The notes beneath the pieces are model-generated. The model made no database searches. It had not been told where the DNA came from and worked only from the letters and a program-made list of their open reading frames with translations. A stretch of DNA of 64,000 nucleotides from Azospirillum tabaci. GTDB lineage: Bacteria; Pseudomonadota; Alphaproteobacteria; Azospirillales; Azospirillaceae. This document shows positions 31,573-41,822 of the stretch, piece after piece; the first letter of the stretch is position 1, and the number at the start of each line of letters is the position of its first letter. Position numbers and translations under genes: made by a program. Where the stretch lies: NCBI RefSeq assembly GCF_014596085.1, contig NZ_JACCJY010000023.1, positions 1 through 64,000 of the forward strand, in the 5' to 3' direction.

Positions 31573-31884
31573 GTGACTTTGATCAAGTGGAGCGACGAGG
31601 GGGGAACGGTGCGGCTGGGCCTGCCCAGCGACCTCGACCTCGCCATGGCGCAGCCCCTGCTGGACAGCCTGCGCGCCGGCTTCGCCGCCTCCGGAACCGT
31701 CGTCGCCGAAGCCGGGGCCGTGGAGCGGGTCAGCACCGCCTGCGTCCAGGCGCTCGTGGTCGCCTCCCGGCACGCCGCCGAACAGAACCGTACGTTCGCC
31801 ATCGCCCAGCCGTCCGAGGTCCTGGCGGAAGCCTGTGAGGATCTGGGACTGGACGGCTGGTTGAAGCAATGGAGCCAAGCGTGA
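31573..31884 (+). CDS. STAS-domain protein heading the chemotaxis operon
   Basis: A 103-aa STAS protein (MTLIKWSDEGGTVRLGLPSD...). The position of the phosphorylatable Ser of SpoIIAA is covered by VERVSTACVQAL, so a Ser is present but the preceding Asp is not. I chose the GTG at 31573, which has AGGAG 8 bases upstream; the open frame extends to 31444 without good start signals. It overlaps the cheY gene. Similar STAS genes lead chemotaxis operons in other alphaproteobacteria, with unknown purpose; anti-anti-sigma or scaffold roles are possible. Confidence 0.78.
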   Translation: MTLIKWSDEGGTVRLGLPSDLDLAMAQPLLDSLRAGFAASGTVVAEAGAVERVSTACVQALVVASRHAAEQNRTFAIAQPSEVLAEACEDLGLDGWLKQWSQA

Positions 31885-32246
31885 AGAAGAAGGTACTCAC
31901 CGTCGACGATTCGCGGACCATGCGGGACATGGTCTCCTTCACGCTGAAGGGCGCCGGCTACGACGTGGTCGAGGCCGCCGACGGCCAGCAGGCGCTGGGC
32001 GTCATCGGCGCCAACAAGGTGGACCTTGTCATCACCGACCTGAACATGCCGGTGATGGACGGGCTGACCCTGATCCGCCGCCTGCGCGCCACCCCGGCGC
32101 ACCGCACGCTGCCCATCCTGATGCTGACCACCGAGGCCGACGAGAAGAAGAAGTCCGAAGGCCGGGCGGTGGGGGCGACCGGCTGGATCGTGAAGCCCTT
32201 CAACCCGGAGAAGCTGATCTCCGTCGTGCAGAAGGTGTGCGGCTGA
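31881..32246 (+). CDS. cheY: chemotaxis response regulator CheY
   Basis: A 121-aa single receiver, MKKKVLTVDDSRTM, with Asp9/Asp10, phospho-acceptor Asp53 in VITDLNMPVMDG, Thr-Thr in LMLTTEA and Lys in WIVKPFNP. When phosphorylated by CheA it would bind the flagellar switch or act as phosphate sink. The GTG at 31881 overlaps the STAS stop (GTGA). An ATG at 31869 would add four residues and is equally allowed. Confidence 0.93.
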   Translation: MKKKVLTVDDSRTMRDMVSFTLKGAGYDVVEAADGQQALGVIGANKVDLVITDLNMPVMDGLTLIRRLRATPAHRTLPILMLTTEADEKKKSEGRAVGATGWIVKPFNPEKLISVVQKVCG

Positions 32247-32276
32247 CGCCGCGTCCTGGCTTGTGAGGGGGCGCCC

Positions 32277-34517
32277 GTGGAAGACCTGAGCCGGTTCAAG
32301 CAAACCTATTTCGACGAAAGCGCGGAGCTGCTGGAGGTCGCCGAGGCCGGCCTGCTGCGGCTGACACCGGGCGAGGTCGATTCCGACGAGGTCAACGCCA
32401 TCTTCCGCGCCGTCCATTCCATCAAGGGCGGCGGCGGCGCCTTCGGCTTCACCGAGCTGGTCGCCTTCGCGCACGAGTTCGAGACGGTGATGGACGGGGT
32501 GCGCAACAACACCGTCCCCGTCACGACCGAGCTGGTGGACACGCTGATCCGCGCCAACGACTTGCTGGGCCAGATGCTGGCCTACGCGCGGGAGGGCGAC
32601 CCCGCCCCGGCGGGGACCACCGACGGCACAGTGGCTGCGCTGCGCCGCCATCTGTCGGGCGGTGCTCCGCAAGCTCAGGCTCCGGCGCCAGTTCCCTCCG
32701 CACCGGCACCCGCCCCTGTCTACGCCGACGACGAGGACGACGAGGCCGGCCTGTTCGGCGACGCCATGGCCGCCATCGCCGCCGCCCGTGCGGAAGAGGA
32801 CCCGGTTCCCCCCGGCAAGCTGCGCTGGACCATCGTCTTCCGGCCGCGGTCCGACCTGCTGATGTCGGGCAACGAGCCGGCCTTCATGCTGCGCGCTCTG
32901 CGCCGGCTGGGCGACGCCACCGTCGAATGCCACACCGACGCCCTGCCCACCCTGCAGAACCTGGAGGCGGAGCTTCTCCACCTCTCCTGGACGGTCACGC
33001 TGATCGCCGACGCGGACGTCGATCTGGACAAGATCAACGACGTCTTCGAGTTCGTGGCCGACGACTGCGACATCCGCATCACCGCGGAGGCCCCGCCGCC
33101 CGTCTCCTCCGGGACGTCCCCCGTCACCGATCCGGTGCCCGTCGCCGCTGCGGCCCCGCCGGCGGTGGCTGTTGCGACCCCCGAAGCGCCCCCCAAAACG
33201 CCAGGGGCCGACGCTCCGAAAGCCGAGGCCGCCCGCCCGCGCCCCAACGGCGGCGGGGCGGAGCATGCCGGGCTGACCAGCCACACCATCCGCGTCGATC
33301 TCGACAAGATCGACCGGCTGGTCAACATGGTCGGCGAGATGGTCATCACCCAGGCGATGATCGCCGAGCATGTGCGCGAGCTGCCCCCCGGCGAGTTCCA
33401 GGAGCTTCTGGAAGGGCTGGAGCAGCTGGCCCAGCACACCCGCGAGCTGCGCGAAAGCGTGATGTCGATCCGCGCCCAGCCGGTGTCGAGCGTCTTCTCC
33501 CGCATGCCGCGGCTGGTCCGCGAATGCGCCGCCACGACCGGCAAGGAGGTCCAGCTCGTCACCAGCGGCGAGACGACCGAGGTGGACAAGACGGTGGTGG
33601 AGAACCTCGTCGATCCGCTGACCCACATGATCCGCAACTCCATCGACCACGGGCTGGAGGGGCCGGAGGAGCGGGAGCGCGTCGGCAAGCCGCGCGCCGG
33701 CACCGTGCATCTGTCGGCGCAGCACCGCTCGGGCCGCATCGTCATCGAGATCACCGACAACGGACGCGGCATCAACCGGCCCAAGGTGCTGTCCAAGGCC
33801 ATCGAGAAGGGGCTCGTCCAGCCGGGCGCCACCCTGTCGGACGAGGAGATCGACAACCTGATCTTCTTGCCCGGCTTCTCCACCGCCGATCAGGTGTCCA
33901 ACCTGTCGGGCCGCGGCGTCGGCATGGACGTGGTGCGGCGGAACATCACCTCGCTCGGCGGGCGCATCGGCGTCTACTCCACGCCGGGCGAGGGCTCGCG
34001 CTTCGTGCTGTCGCTGCCGCTGACCCTGGCGGTGCTCGACGGCATGGTGATCTCGGTCGGCGAGGAGCGCTTCGTCCTGCCGCTGACCAACATCGTGGAG
34101 AGCCTGCGCCCCAAGGCGGCGGACCTGCACGGGCTGGTCGGCAAGTGCGACGTGATGATGGCCCGCGGCGAGTATGTGCGGCTGGTCTACCTGCACCAGC
34201 TGTTCGGCATTCCCGGCGCCGTCGCCGACCCCACCCGCGCGCTGGTCGTGCTGGTGGAGACGGAGGACGGCGCCCGCCTCGGCCTCGTCGTGGACGAGGT
34301 GCTGGGCCAGCAGCAGGTCGTCATCAAGAGCCTGGAAGCGAACTTCCGCCGCCTCGACGGCGTGGCCGCCGCGACCATCCTGGGCGACGGTCGCGTCGCC
34401 CTGATCCTGGACGTCGCCGGCCTGCGCGAGATGAGCCGGCACATGGATTCCAGGGCGCCGCGTCCGCCGTCTTCGCCGGTGGCCGCGCTGCCCGCACCCG
34501 CACTCGAACCGGTCTGA
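32277..34517 (+). CDS. cheA: chemotaxis histidine kinase CheA
   Basis: A 746-aa CheA with the full set of domains: P1 Hpt with His47 in IFRAVHSIKGGGGAFGF; a P2-like domain at about residues 180-270; Pro/Ala linkers; P3 dimerisation (LVNMVGEMVITQAMIAEHV); P4 ATPase (HMIRNSIDHGLE, DNGRGI, GRGVGMDVV); and a P5 CheW-like end. It autophosphorylates at the receptor array and feeds CheY and CheB. The start is a GTG (MEDLSRFK) 30 bases after cheY. Confidence 0.96.
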   Translation: MEDLSRFKQTYFDESAELLEVAEAGLLRLTPGEVDSDEVNAIFRAVHSIKGGGGAFGFTELVAFAHEFETVMDGVRNNTVPVTTELVDTLIRANDLLGQMLAYAREGDPAPAGTTDGTVAALRRHLSGGAPQAQAPAPVPSAPAPAPVYADDEDDEAGLFGDAMAAIAAARAEEDPVPPGKLRWTIVFRPRSDLLMSGNEPAFMLRALRRLGDATVECHTDALPTLQNLEAELLHLSWTVTLIADADVDLDKINDVFEFVADDCDIRITAEAPPPVSSGTSPVTDPVPVAAAAPPAVAVATPEAPPKTPGADAPKAEAARPRPNGGGAEHAGLTSHTIRVDLDKIDRLVNMVGEMVITQAMIAEHVRELPPGEFQELLEGLEQLAQHTRELRESVMSIRAQPVSSVFSRMPRLVRECAATTGKEVQLVTSGETTEVDKTVVENLVDPLTHMIRNSIDHGLEGPEERERVGKPRAGTVHLSAQHRSGRIVIEITDNGRGINRPKVLSKAIEKGLVQPGATLSDEEIDNLIFLPGFSTADQVSNLSGRGVGMDVVRRNITSLGGRIGVYSTPGEGSRFVLSLPLTLAVLDGMVISVGEERFVLPLTNIVESLRPKAADLHGLVGKCDVMMARGEYVRLVYLHQLFGIPGAVADPTRALVVLVETEDGARLGLVVDEVLGQQQVVIKSLEANFRRLDGVAAATILGDGRVALILDVAGLREMSRHMDSRAPRPPSSPVAALPAPALEPV

Positions 34518-34527
34518 GGCCACAGCG

Positions 34528-35085
34528 ATGAGCAGTTCCACCGCGCTCGCCACCGTCGGCGGTACCCGCACCGACGCCCGAAACGACGTCATGGCGGTCA
34601 ACGCCGCCGAGGAGCAGTACGTCACCTTCACCGTCGGCAGCGAGGAGTACGGCGTCAACATCCTGTCGGTCCGCGAGATCCGCGGCTGGACGCCGGAAAG
34701 CCGCCTGCCGAACCTGCCGGACTACGTGCGGGGCGTCATCAACCTGCGCGGCATCATCATCCCGATCTTCGACCTGCGCGCCCGCTTCGGCGGCGGCGCC
34801 ACGTCGGTCACCAAGCGCCACGTCGTGGTGGTGATCCAGGTGGGGGAACGCACCCGCGGCATCCTGGTGGACGCCATCTCCGACATCCTGGCGATCGGCC
34901 ACGACGCCATCAAGCCGCCGCCCGACGTGGACGGGGGCATGGTCGACGCCGAGTATCTCAGCGGCCTCTACACCGCCGACGACCGCATGGTCACCCTGCT
35001 GAGCGTCGAGAAGCTGTTCTCCGTCGAGAACAGCGAGCTGGACTCGGCGACCAAGGCTCTGCCGGCGCTGGAGCGGGCGTCCTGA
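34528..35085 (+). CDS. cheW: chemotaxis coupling protein CheW
   Basis: A 185-aa CheW with a 30-residue N-terminal extension. Conserved pieces are YVTFTVGSEEYGVNILSVREI, RLPNLPDYVRGVINLRG and the C-terminal strands around DDRMVTLLSVEKLF. It links receptors to CheA. Starts 10 bases after cheA. The following 270 bases hold a structured repeat that may separate expression of the kinase half from the receptor half of the operon. Confidence 0.95.
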   Translation: MSSSTALATVGGTRTDARNDVMAVNAAEEQYVTFTVGSEEYGVNILSVREIRGWTPESRLPNLPDYVRGVINLRGIIIPIFDLRARFGGGATSVTKRHVVVVIQVGERTRGILVDAISDILAIGHDAIKPPPDVDGGMVDAEYLSGLYTADDRMVTLLSVEKLFSVENSELDSATKALPALERAS

Positions 35086-35089
35086 TTGG

Positions 35090-35253
35090 ATAGCCCTCTC
35101 CCCTCCCCTCACGCGCAAACTTCGTTTGCGCTGACGCGGCAGGCGGATGCCTCTGGCATCCGCTAAGAAACGGTGAGGGGGTTGCGCGTGGCGGAGCGTC
35201 CGGCACACGCGCACCCCCCTCACCCTAACCCTCTTCCCAGAGGGGAAGGGGGC
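35090..35253. repeat. composite palindromic intergenic repeat
   Basis: Four hairpins in a row: an 8-bp stem (gcgcaaac/gtttgcgc) at 35113-35131; a 9-bp stem (gcggatgcc/ggcatccgc) at 35143-35163; a long near-perfect 17-bp stem at 35173-35223 starting gtgaggggg; and a final cctcttcc/ggggaagg hairpin. The motif of ccctcaccc next to a C/T-rich inverted repeat is shared with the element at 63112. Looks like a multicopy REP/BIME-type element. Confidence 0.75.
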
Positions 35254-35357
35254 ATCAAAAGCAGCGACACAGGGGTGCGTCATGTCGCGGCTTTTCACAC
35301 GGGTTTGTTTCAAATAAGGGCTAAAGCCGATACGACACGGCGGGCAAGGGGGATGGC

Positions 35358-37928
35358 ATGGCGAAAGGGGTCGGTTCGTTCGTTGGGGCGATGGGCATCT
35401 CGAAGCGGCTGTGGCTGGCCTTCGCGCTCCTGCTCGCCCTGCTGGCCGCCCAGGTGGCCGCCAGCCTGCTGAGCATCCGCAGCCTGAACGGCAGCGTCGA
35501 CACGGTGCTCTCCAGCGGCGAACTCGCCACCTTCGCCAAGGACCTCTCGGCCCGCCTCGCCAACCAGCGCATCCACGGGCGCGACTATCTGGTGTCCGGC
35601 GATCCTGCCGCGCTCAACCGCCAGCGCGCGCTGCGCGCCGAGTTCGATCAGGCGCTGGCCGCCCACGGCGCGGCCATCCAGCGCTCCAGCCAGGCGGCGG
35701 CCTTCGCCGAGCTGGCGCGGCTGCACACCGAATACCACACCCAGTTCGAGGCGATCCGCGTCGTCCGCGACCGCTACGACGCGGCCATCCGCCAGACCAT
35801 GGACCCGCTGGGCACCCAGATCACTGCGACGCTGGAGCGCATCGTCGAGGGCGCCCGGGCCACCGGCGACAAGGACGCCGCCCTGGTCGGGGAGGAGATG
35901 GAGAAGCACTGGGTGCTGAGCCGCCTCTTCGCCAACCGGGCGCTCGGCATGCGCGACGCCGCCGCCGCGGGGCCGATGGAAAAGAACCTGGACGAGATGC
36001 TGGAGCATGTGCGCGAAGCGCAGGCCCTGCTGACCGAACCCCGCGTGGCCGCGCTGCTGCGCGAGGTGGCGGAGCGGGCGCCGGGCTACCGCACCGCCTT
36101 CCGCGACGCCGTCGCCGCCGACAGGGAGATCGACCGCCTGCGCGCCGAGATCGTCGCCAAGATCGTCACCGCCCTGACCGCGACGCTGGACTCCATCGCC
36201 ACCGCCATCGAGGCCGAGCAGAAGGGAATCGAGACCCGCGCCGAGGCCGAGGTGGAGAACAGCGTCCTGCTGGCCCTGCTGTTGGGCGGCCTGTCGCTGC
36301 TGCTGGGCATCGGCGCCGCCCAGGTCATCGCCCGTTCGATCACCGGCCCGGTTCAGGGCATCCGCAAGGTGATGACCGACCTCAGCGACGGCCATCTGTC
36401 GGTCACCGTCCCCCACACCGACGGGCGCGACGAGCTGGGCGCGATGGCCCGCGCCGTCGCCGCCTTCAAGGAGGACGCGGTGACCGCCGTGCGGGCCGGG
36501 ATCGCGCTCGACCGCGTGTCGTCCTGCATCATGACGGTGGGCGAGGACGGGACGGTCACCGATTGCAACGCCGCCGCGCTCGCGATGTTCAAGGCCGCCG
36601 AAGCCGACCTGCGCAAGGCACTGCCCGCCTTCGACGCCGCCGGGCTGATCGGGACGACTCTCGACGCGCTCGACACCGAGGCCCCGCGCCTGCGCTCCAG
36701 CCTGAGCGGCCTCTCCAGCCCTTACAAGGGCATGGTCAAGGCGGGCCGCCGCAGCTTCGAGATCACCGCCAGCCCGGTCGCCGGGCGCCACGGCGAGAAG
36801 CTGGGCCTCGTCGTCGAATGGCGCGACCTGACCGCCGAGCTGTCCATCGAGGCGGAGATCGCCGCCATGGTGGACAGCGCGGTGCGCGGCGACTTCTCCC
36901 AGCGGATCGGGCTCGACGGCAAGACCGGCTTCTTCCGGCTGGTCAGCGAGGGCATGAACCGGCTGGCCGCCAACGTCTCCGGCGTGACCGAGGATCTGGC
37001 CGCGATGCTGGAATCGCTGTCGCAGGGCGACCTGTCGCGGCGCATCGACAAGCCGTACGAGGGCGTGTTCCTGCGCCTGAAGGACGATTTCAACGGCACG
37101 GCGGAGAAGCTGTCGGAGATCGTCCGCCGCATCAACGGCGCCGCCGAATCCATCGCCGCGGCCAGCCGCGAGATCGCCGACGGCAGCCTCGACCTGTCCG
37201 AGCGCACCGAGCAGCAGGCCTCCTCGCTGGAGGAGACGGCGGCGAGCATGGAGGAACTGGCGGCCACCGTCCGCTCCAACGCCGACAACGCCCAGCAGGT
37301 CAACGCCTTCGCCAACGACGCCCGCCGCACCGCCGAGAAGGGCGGTCAGGTCGCCGCCAGCGCCGTGGAGGCGATGCGCGGAATCGAGCGCTCGTCGCAG
37401 AAGATTTCCGACATCATCGGGGTGATCGACGAGATCGCCTTCCAGACCAACCTGCTGGCGCTGAACGCGGCGGTGGAGGCGGCGCGGGCCGGCGACGCCG
37501 GGCGCGGCTTCGCCGTGGTGGCGCAGGAGGTGCGCAACCTCGCCCAGCGCTCCGCCCAGGCGTCGAAGGAGATCAAGACGCTGATCCTGGACAGCGGGGC
37601 GCAGGTCAAGGACGGGGTGGAGCTGGTCCGCTCCGCCGGGTCGTCGCTGACCGACATCGTGGCGGGCATCGCGCGGGTCGCCGACCTCGTGTCGGAGATC
37701 GCCCGCGCCACCGCCGAGCAGGCGTCCGGCCTGGACGAGGTCAACACCGCCGTCGCCCAGATGGACGAGATGACCCAGAAGAACGCCGCGCTGGTCGAGG
37801 AAAGCACCGCCGCCGCCCGCTCGTTGGAGGAGCAGGCCGGGCAGTTGCGCCAGCAGATGGCCTTCTTCTCCCTGGACGCCGGCCAGACCCACGGCGCGCC
37901 CGAGCTGGCCCGCGGACGGGCGGCATGA
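35358..37928 (+). CDS. methyl-accepting chemotaxis protein with PAS and double HAMP
   Basis: An 856-aa receptor. TM1 at about residues 12-35 and TM2 at about 297-318 enclose a long helical periplasmic domain. Then HAMP, a PAS domain ([18 protein letters not shown]), a second HAMP-like module ([15 protein letters not shown]) and the signalling domain with the hairpin tip [20 protein letters not shown]. No CheR-tethering pentapeptide is seen at the C-terminus. Its stop overlaps the cheR ATG (ATGA). It is the only transmembrane receptor in the cluster and probably its dedicated input; the ligand is unknown. Confidence 0.94.
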   Translation: MAKGVGSFVGAMGISKRLWLAFALLLALLAAQVAASLLSIRSLNGSVDTVLSSGELATFAKDLSARLANQRIHGRDYLVSGDPAALNRQRALRAEFDQALAAHGAAIQRSSQAAAFAELARLHTEYHTQFEAIRVVRDRYDAAIRQTMDPLGTQITATLERIVEGARATGDKDAALVGEEMEKHWVLSRLFANRALGMRDAAAAGPMEKNLDEMLEHVREAQALLTEPRVAALLREVAERAPGYRTAFRDAVAADREIDRLRAEIVAKIVTALTATLDSIATAIEAEQKGIETRAEAEVENSVLLALLLGGLSLLLGIGAAQVIARSITGPVQGIRKVMTDLSDGHLSVTVPHTDGRDELGAMARAVAAFKEDAVTAVRAGIALDRVSSCIMTVGEDGTVTDCNAAALAMFKAAEADLRKALPAFDAAGLIGTTLDALDTEAPRLRSSLSGLSSPYKGMVKAGRRSFEITASPVAGRHGEKLGLVVEWRDLTAELSIEAEIAAMVDSAVRGDFSQRIGLDGKTGFFRLVSEGMNRLAANVSGVTEDLAAMLESLSQGDLSRRIDKPYEGVFLRLKDDFNGTAEKLSEIVRRINGAAESIAAASREIADGSLDLSERTEQQASSLEETAASMEELAATVRSNADNAQQVNAFANDARRTAEKGGQVAASAVEAMRGIERSSQKISDIIGVIDEIAFQTNLLALNAAVEAARAGDAGRGFAVVAQEVRNLAQRSAQASKEIKTLILDSGAQVKDGVELVRSAGSSLTDIVAGIARVADLVSEIARATAEQASGLDEVNTAVAQMDEMTQKNAALVEESTAAARSLEEQAGQLRQQMAFFSLDAGQTHGAPELARGRAA

Positions 37929-38833
37929 GCACGGCCCCCAACCCTACCCCAGACACGGCCGACCGCGGCGCCGTTCCCCCGGCGACGTCGGGCCGGCGGG
38001 AGTTCCCGTTCGAGCGGCGGCACTTCGACTTCATCGCCCATATGCTCTACCAGCTCGCCGGGATCGCGCTGGCCCCGCACAAGATCGAGATGGTCTATTC
38101 CCGCCTCGCCCGGCGGCTGCGCGACCTGCGCCTGACCGACTTCGACAGCTACTGCGCCCTGCTGGAGAGCGAGGAGGGGGCGAACGAGGTCGGCTTCCTG
38201 GTCAACGCCCTGACCACCAACCTGACCAGCTTCTTCCGCGAATCGCACCATTTCGACTTCCTGGCGAAGACCGCGGTGCCGGAGATGCGCGCGCGCCACG
38301 CCGGGGAATCCTCCCATCCGCGGCTGCGCATCTGGTCCGCCGGCTGCTCCTCCGGGCAGGAGCCCTACACCATCGCCATGGTTCTGGCCTCCAGCTTCGG
38401 GCCGGAACTGCGGCGCTGGGACGCCCGCATCCTGGCGACCGACATCGACACCCACATGGTCGACACCGCCCGGCGCGGCGTCTATCCCGCCGATCTGGCG
38501 AACAGCATCCCGGCTCCCCTGCGCGACCGCTTCACCCGGCGCCAGCGCGAGGGCGGCGAGCCGATGGTGGCGATGGAGGAGGAGCTGAAGCGGCTGATCA
38601 CCTTCAAGCCGCTGAACCTGCTGGAGCACTGGCCCATGAAGGGGCCGTTCGACGCGATCTTCTGCCGCAACGTGCTGATCTATTTCGACCGCGTCGGGCG
38701 AACCCAGGTCATCGGCAACTTCGCCCGCATGCTGGAGCCCGGCGGCTACCTGTTCCTCGGCCATTCGGAGAGCCTCTACGGCGTGTCGGACCGCTTCCGC
38801 CAGACCGGCCCCACCATCTACCGGAGGCTGTGA
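37925..38833 (+). CDS. cheR: chemotaxis protein methyltransferase CheR
   Basis: A 302-aa SAM-dependent methyltransferase that methylates receptor glutamates. It has the CheR N-domain, then [19 protein letters not shown], the SAM site [18 protein letters not shown] and the [13 protein letters not shown] segment. The same frame is open far upstream (from 35411), but that part is antisense-free shadow of the MCP gene. The ATG at 37925 overlaps the MCP stop by four bases. Confidence 0.95.
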   Translation: MSTAPNPTPDTADRGAVPPATSGRREFPFERRHFDFIAHMLYQLAGIALAPHKIEMVYSRLARRLRDLRLTDFDSYCALLESEEGANEVGFLVNALTTNLTSFFRESHHFDFLAKTAVPEMRARHAGESSHPRLRIWSAGCSSGQEPYTIAMVLASSFGPELRRWDARILATDIDTHMVDTARRGVYPADLANSIPAPLRDRFTRRQREGGEPMVAMEEELKRLITFKPLNLLEHWPMKGPFDAIFCRNVLIYFDRVGRTQVIGNFARMLEPGGYLFLGHSESLYGVSDRFRQTGPTIYRRL

Positions 38834-38836
38834 CTC

Positions 38837-39463
38837 ATGACCGCTTTCGCAAGCCGCCGCGCGGCGGAGGCGCGGCAGACCGGCGGCTACTTCCACCCGC
38901 AGTTCCGCGCCCACACGATGAAGGTCTTCCTGGGCCATCATCTGGTCAGCGACCGCTCCGACGTGATGATGGTGACGACGCTGGGCTCCTGCGTGGCCGC
39001 CTGCGTCCACGACCCGGCGACGGCGATCGGCGGCATGAACCATTTCCTGCTGCCCGAGGTGCCGGAGTCCGAGGACGCCGGCACCGGGGCGGCGGCGCGC
39101 TACGGCTCGGTCGCCATGGAGCGGCTGATCAACGACCTGCTGGCCCGCGGCGCCCAGCGTGGGCGGCTGGAGGTGAAGCTGTTCGGCGGCGCCCGCGTCA
39201 TCGACTCCAGCTTCGACGTCGGCCAGCGCAACGCTGCCTTCGCGCTCGACTATGTCCGGCGGGAGGGCTTGAAGCTGATGGGCCAGGATCTCGGCGGGGC
39301 CTCGGCCCGGCGCATCCACTATTTTCCCCACACCGGCAAGGCCATGCGCAAGATGCTGCGGCCCGAGGCGCTGTCGGAGACGGCGAACCAGGAACTGCAT
39401 TTCCGCTCCAGCCTGCGGCACCAGCCGATCGAGGGCGACGTGGAACTGTTCGGGGAGGACTGA
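38837..39463 (+). CDS. cheD: chemoreceptor glutamine deamidase CheD
   Basis: A 208-aa CheD. The catalytic Cys lies in [14 protein letters not shown] and the His in GGMNHFLLP, with the [11 protein letters not shown] segment and a Thr-containing loop following. It deamidates receptor glutamines and in some systems stimulates CheC-type phosphatases; no CheC is present here. Three bases after cheR and three before cheB. Confidence 0.94.
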   Translation: MTAFASRRAAEARQTGGYFHPQFRAHTMKVFLGHHLVSDRSDVMMVTTLGSCVAACVHDPATAIGGMNHFLLPEVPESEDAGTGAAARYGSVAMERLINDLLARGAQRGRLEVKLFGGARVIDSSFDVGQRNAAFALDYVRREGLKLMGQDLGGASARRIHYFPHTGKAMRKMLRPEALSETANQELHFRSSLRHQPIEGDVELFGED

Positions 39464-39466
39464 GCC

Positions 39467-40531
39467 ATGACACGCTCCATCCGCGTCGTGATCGTGGACG
39501 ACAGCAGCCTGATGCGGGAGATGCTGAAGGCCATCATCTCCGAGGAGCCCGGAATCGAGGTGGTCGGCGTCGCCCGCGACCCCTACGAGGCGCGCGACGT
39601 CATCAAGCGGACCAACCCGGACGTCGTCACGCTGGACGTCGAGATGCCGCGGATGGACGGGCTGTCCTTCCTGGAAAAGATCATGACGCTGCGCCCGACG
39701 CCGGTCGTCATGGTCTCCTCCCTGACCCAGGAGGGATCGGAGGCGACGATCCGCGCGCTGGAGATCGGCGCGGTGGACTGCGTGGCCAAGCCCGACGGCT
39801 CGGAGGGCCACGGTTTCGAGGCGATGGCGCACGAGCTGGTCGGCAAGATCCGCATCGCCGCCACCGCCCGCCTGTCGATGCGGCGGCCCAAGCCCGCGGC
39901 CTCGCCCCTTCAGACGCCGCGCCGCGCCGGGTCGGGCACCCGCTTCATCGCCATCGGCGCCTCCACCGGCGGGGTGGAGCGCATCCGCGACGTGCTGTCC
40001 GTCATGCCCGCCGACTGCCCGCCCATCGTCATCACCCAGCATATGGGTCCCAGCTACGTCCCCAGCTTCGCCGCCCGGCTCGACCGCATCTCCCCGCCGT
40101 CGGTGGAGGTCGCCACGCAGGGCGCCCGGCTGGTCCAGGGCAAGGTCTACATCGCCCCCGGCGACCGGCATCTGATGGTGATCCGCGACGCCCAGGGCTA
40201 CTCCTGCCACATCCAGGACGGGCCGGCGGTCAGCGGCCACCGCCCGTCGGTGGATGTGCTGTTCTCCTCCGTCGCCAAGGCGGCGGGGGCGAACGCGGTG
40301 GGGGTGATCCTGTCCGGCATGGGCCGCGACGGAGCGTCCGGCATGCTGGCGATGCGCGACGCGGGGGCCTATACCATCGGCGAACAGGAATCGAGCTGCG
40401 TCGTCTACGGCATGCCGCGCGCCGCCCGGGAAGCCGGGGCGGTCGCCGTCGAACTGCCGCTGGCGCAGATACCGGCCGAGATGCTGCGCGCGTTCGACGC
40501 CATCGGCGATCACCGCACGCGCGCGAACTGA
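39467..40531 (+). CDS. cheB: chemotaxis methylesterase CheB
   Basis: A 354-aa response regulator-esterase. Receiver: Asp11/Asp12 and phospho-acceptor Asp57 in [12 protein letters not shown]. Esterase triad: Ser in [11 protein letters not shown], His in ITQHMGPSY and Asp in [10 protein letters not shown]. It demethylates and deamidates receptors upon phosphorylation by CheA. Fits the canonical length. Confidence 0.96.
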   Translation: MTRSIRVVIVDDSSLMREMLKAIISEEPGIEVVGVARDPYEARDVIKRTNPDVVTLDVEMPRMDGLSFLEKIMTLRPTPVVMVSSLTQEGSEATIRALEIGAVDCVAKPDGSEGHGFEAMAHELVGKIRIAATARLSMRRPKPAASPLQTPRRAGSGTRFIAIGASTGGVERIRDVLSVMPADCPPIVITQHMGPSYVPSFAARLDRISPPSVEVATQGARLVQGKVYIAPGDRHLMVIRDAQGYSCHIQDGPAVSGHRPSVDVLFSSVAKAAGANAVGVILSGMGRDGASGMLAMRDAGAYTIGEQESSCVVYGMPRAAREAGAVAVELPLAQIPAEMLRAFDAIGDHRTRAN

Positions 40532-40542
40532 GGAGCAGCACC

Positions 40543-41709
40543 ATGTCTTTCTACGGCCGCGCGCCCCGCCTGGAAGCCGGACCGGAACCGGAGAAGCCGG
40601 ACCTTCCCGACGATGGCGCTCCCGTGCACAGCCTGCCCGAGATCGGCGAGAAGATCGCGGTCACCGGCGAGCTTCTGGCGACCTGGATGGGCTACGCCGA
40701 CATCCAGCGCCGCACGCTGGAGGCCGTGCAGCACGAGCTGACGCGCACCTCGTCCACGGTCGAGGACGCCACGCTGGACCTCTCCCACCGCTTCCGCGAG
40801 CTGGCCGAGAAGGCCATGCAGCAGTCGGAGCGGGTGGAGCAGATCGTCGGCATGGCCGGCTCCGTCTCCATCGACGGTGAGCGGGTGCCGATGGACCAGC
40901 TCGTCACCGGCATGCAGCAGATGATCGCGGACATGATCTCCAACATCGTCATACTGTCCCGCCACGCCATGAGCATGGTCTATCTGCTGGACGACGTGCA
41001 GAAGGACGTGGCGGAGCTGGAGAAGTCGATCGGCGACATCGACGCCATCAACCGCCAGACCAACTTCCTGGCGCTGAACGCCACCATCGAGGCGAGCCGC
41101 GCCGGAGAGGCCGGCCGCACCTTCGCGGTGGTCGCGCAGGAGGTGCGCCACCTCTCCCGCTCCACCGGAGCGCTGGCCGACCGCATGCGCTCCAAGGTCA
41201 CCGCGGTGGTCAAGGGCGTGCGCAACGGCCACGACATCCTGCGCCAGATCGCCGACACCGACATGTCCCCCCAGATGCTCGCCAAGGAGCGGGTGGACAA
41301 GACCATGGACAGCCTGGTCGACCAGACCAACCACTTCCAGGCGGTGCTGGAGACGGCGGCGACCGTGTCGTCGGACATGTCCGCCACCATCAGCCGCATG
41401 GTCACCGGGATGCAGTTCCAGGACCTGACCAAGCAGCGGCTGGAGGCCATCAACGACAGCCTCGCCATCATGGCGGAAGGGCTGAACGAGCTGGAAAACC
41501 GCACCCGCGTCGAAATGCCCGCTTCCTTGGGGCCGCAGGTTCCGCAGGAATGGCTCGACGAGCTGTTGGGCCGCTTCAAGCTGAGCGAGATGCGCCAGCG
41601 CTTCGTGCGCCGTCTGCTGCTGGAAGGGACGGCGCTGGACGAGCATGGCGTCCTTGACGTCGATGCCGGCCAGGACGACAGTTCCGGCGGCGACATCGAA
41701 CTTTTCTGA
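40543..41709 (+). CDS. soluble MCP-like signalling protein with CheZ-type motif
   Basis: A 388-aa all-helical protein without TM segment or sensor domain. Residues 165-205 form an MCP-like hairpin ([21 protein letters not shown], altered at several tip positions). Residues 288-302 read [15 protein letters not shown], which matches the active-site helix of CheZ (QDLTGQ; catalytic Asp and Gln four residues apart); here Asp294 and Gln298. The acidic C-terminus ends in DIELF. Since the cluster has no CheZ, CheC or CheX, it may be the phosphatase for CheY. ATG at 40543 with GAGGAG upstream. It could instead be a structural signalling-array part. Confidence 0.75.
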   Translation: MSFYGRAPRLEAGPEPEKPDLPDDGAPVHSLPEIGEKIAVTGELLATWMGYADIQRRTLEAVQHELTRTSSTVEDATLDLSHRFRELAEKAMQQSERVEQIVGMAGSVSIDGERVPMDQLVTGMQQMIADMISNIVILSRHAMSMVYLLDDVQKDVAELEKSIGDIDAINRQTNFLALNATIEASRAGEAGRTFAVVAQEVRHLSRSTGALADRMRSKVTAVVKGVRNGHDILRQIADTDMSPQMLAKERVDKTMDSLVDQTNHFQAVLETAATVSSDMSATISRMVTGMQFQDLTKQRLEAINDSLAIMAEGLNELENRTRVEMPASLGPQVPQEWLDELLGRFKLSEMRQRFVRRLLLEGTALDEHGVLDVDAGQDDSSGGDIELF

Positions 41710-41710
41710 A

Positions 41711-41737
41711 GCCGAGGGATTTTCTGGAATCCCCGGC
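41711..41737 (+). terminator. possible terminator after the chemotaxis operon
   Basis: A stem of about 10 bp with one bulged A (gccgagggatt with aatccccggc) and a 6-base loop. The T-tract behind it is weak (ctgtcttgct). Confidence 0.4.
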
Positions 41738-41790
41738 CTGTCTTGCTCCATTCTGGCGTGGTCCGTAAAAGGCCACCCGCGCCAATGCCC

Positions 41791-41816
41791 CTTCAGGAAC
41801 ACCCTTCAGGAACACC
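41791..41816 (+). repeat. 13-bp perfect tandem duplication before the STAS gene
   Basis: cttcaggaacacc occurs twice with no gap, ending 6 bases before the ATG at 41823. Each copy contains AGGA, so the ribosome-binding site is duplicated. Confidence 0.85.
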
Positions 41817-41822
41817 GGACCG

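Noticed and set aside
31503..34661. A 1052-aa minus-strand open frame over cheY-cheA
   Set aside because: Antisense shadow caused by high GC at third codon positions; cheA and cheY are certain on the plus strand.
35411..38833. A single 1140-aa plus-strand open frame
   Set aside because: Only the part from 37925 is real (CheR). The upstream part is the GC-rich +1 shadow of the MCP gene, with Arg/Ala/Gly-rich nonsense composition.
37346..40513. A 1055-aa minus-strand open frame over MCP-cheR-cheD-cheB
   Set aside because: Antisense shadow; no recognisable protein motifs, whereas all four plus-strand genes are intact.
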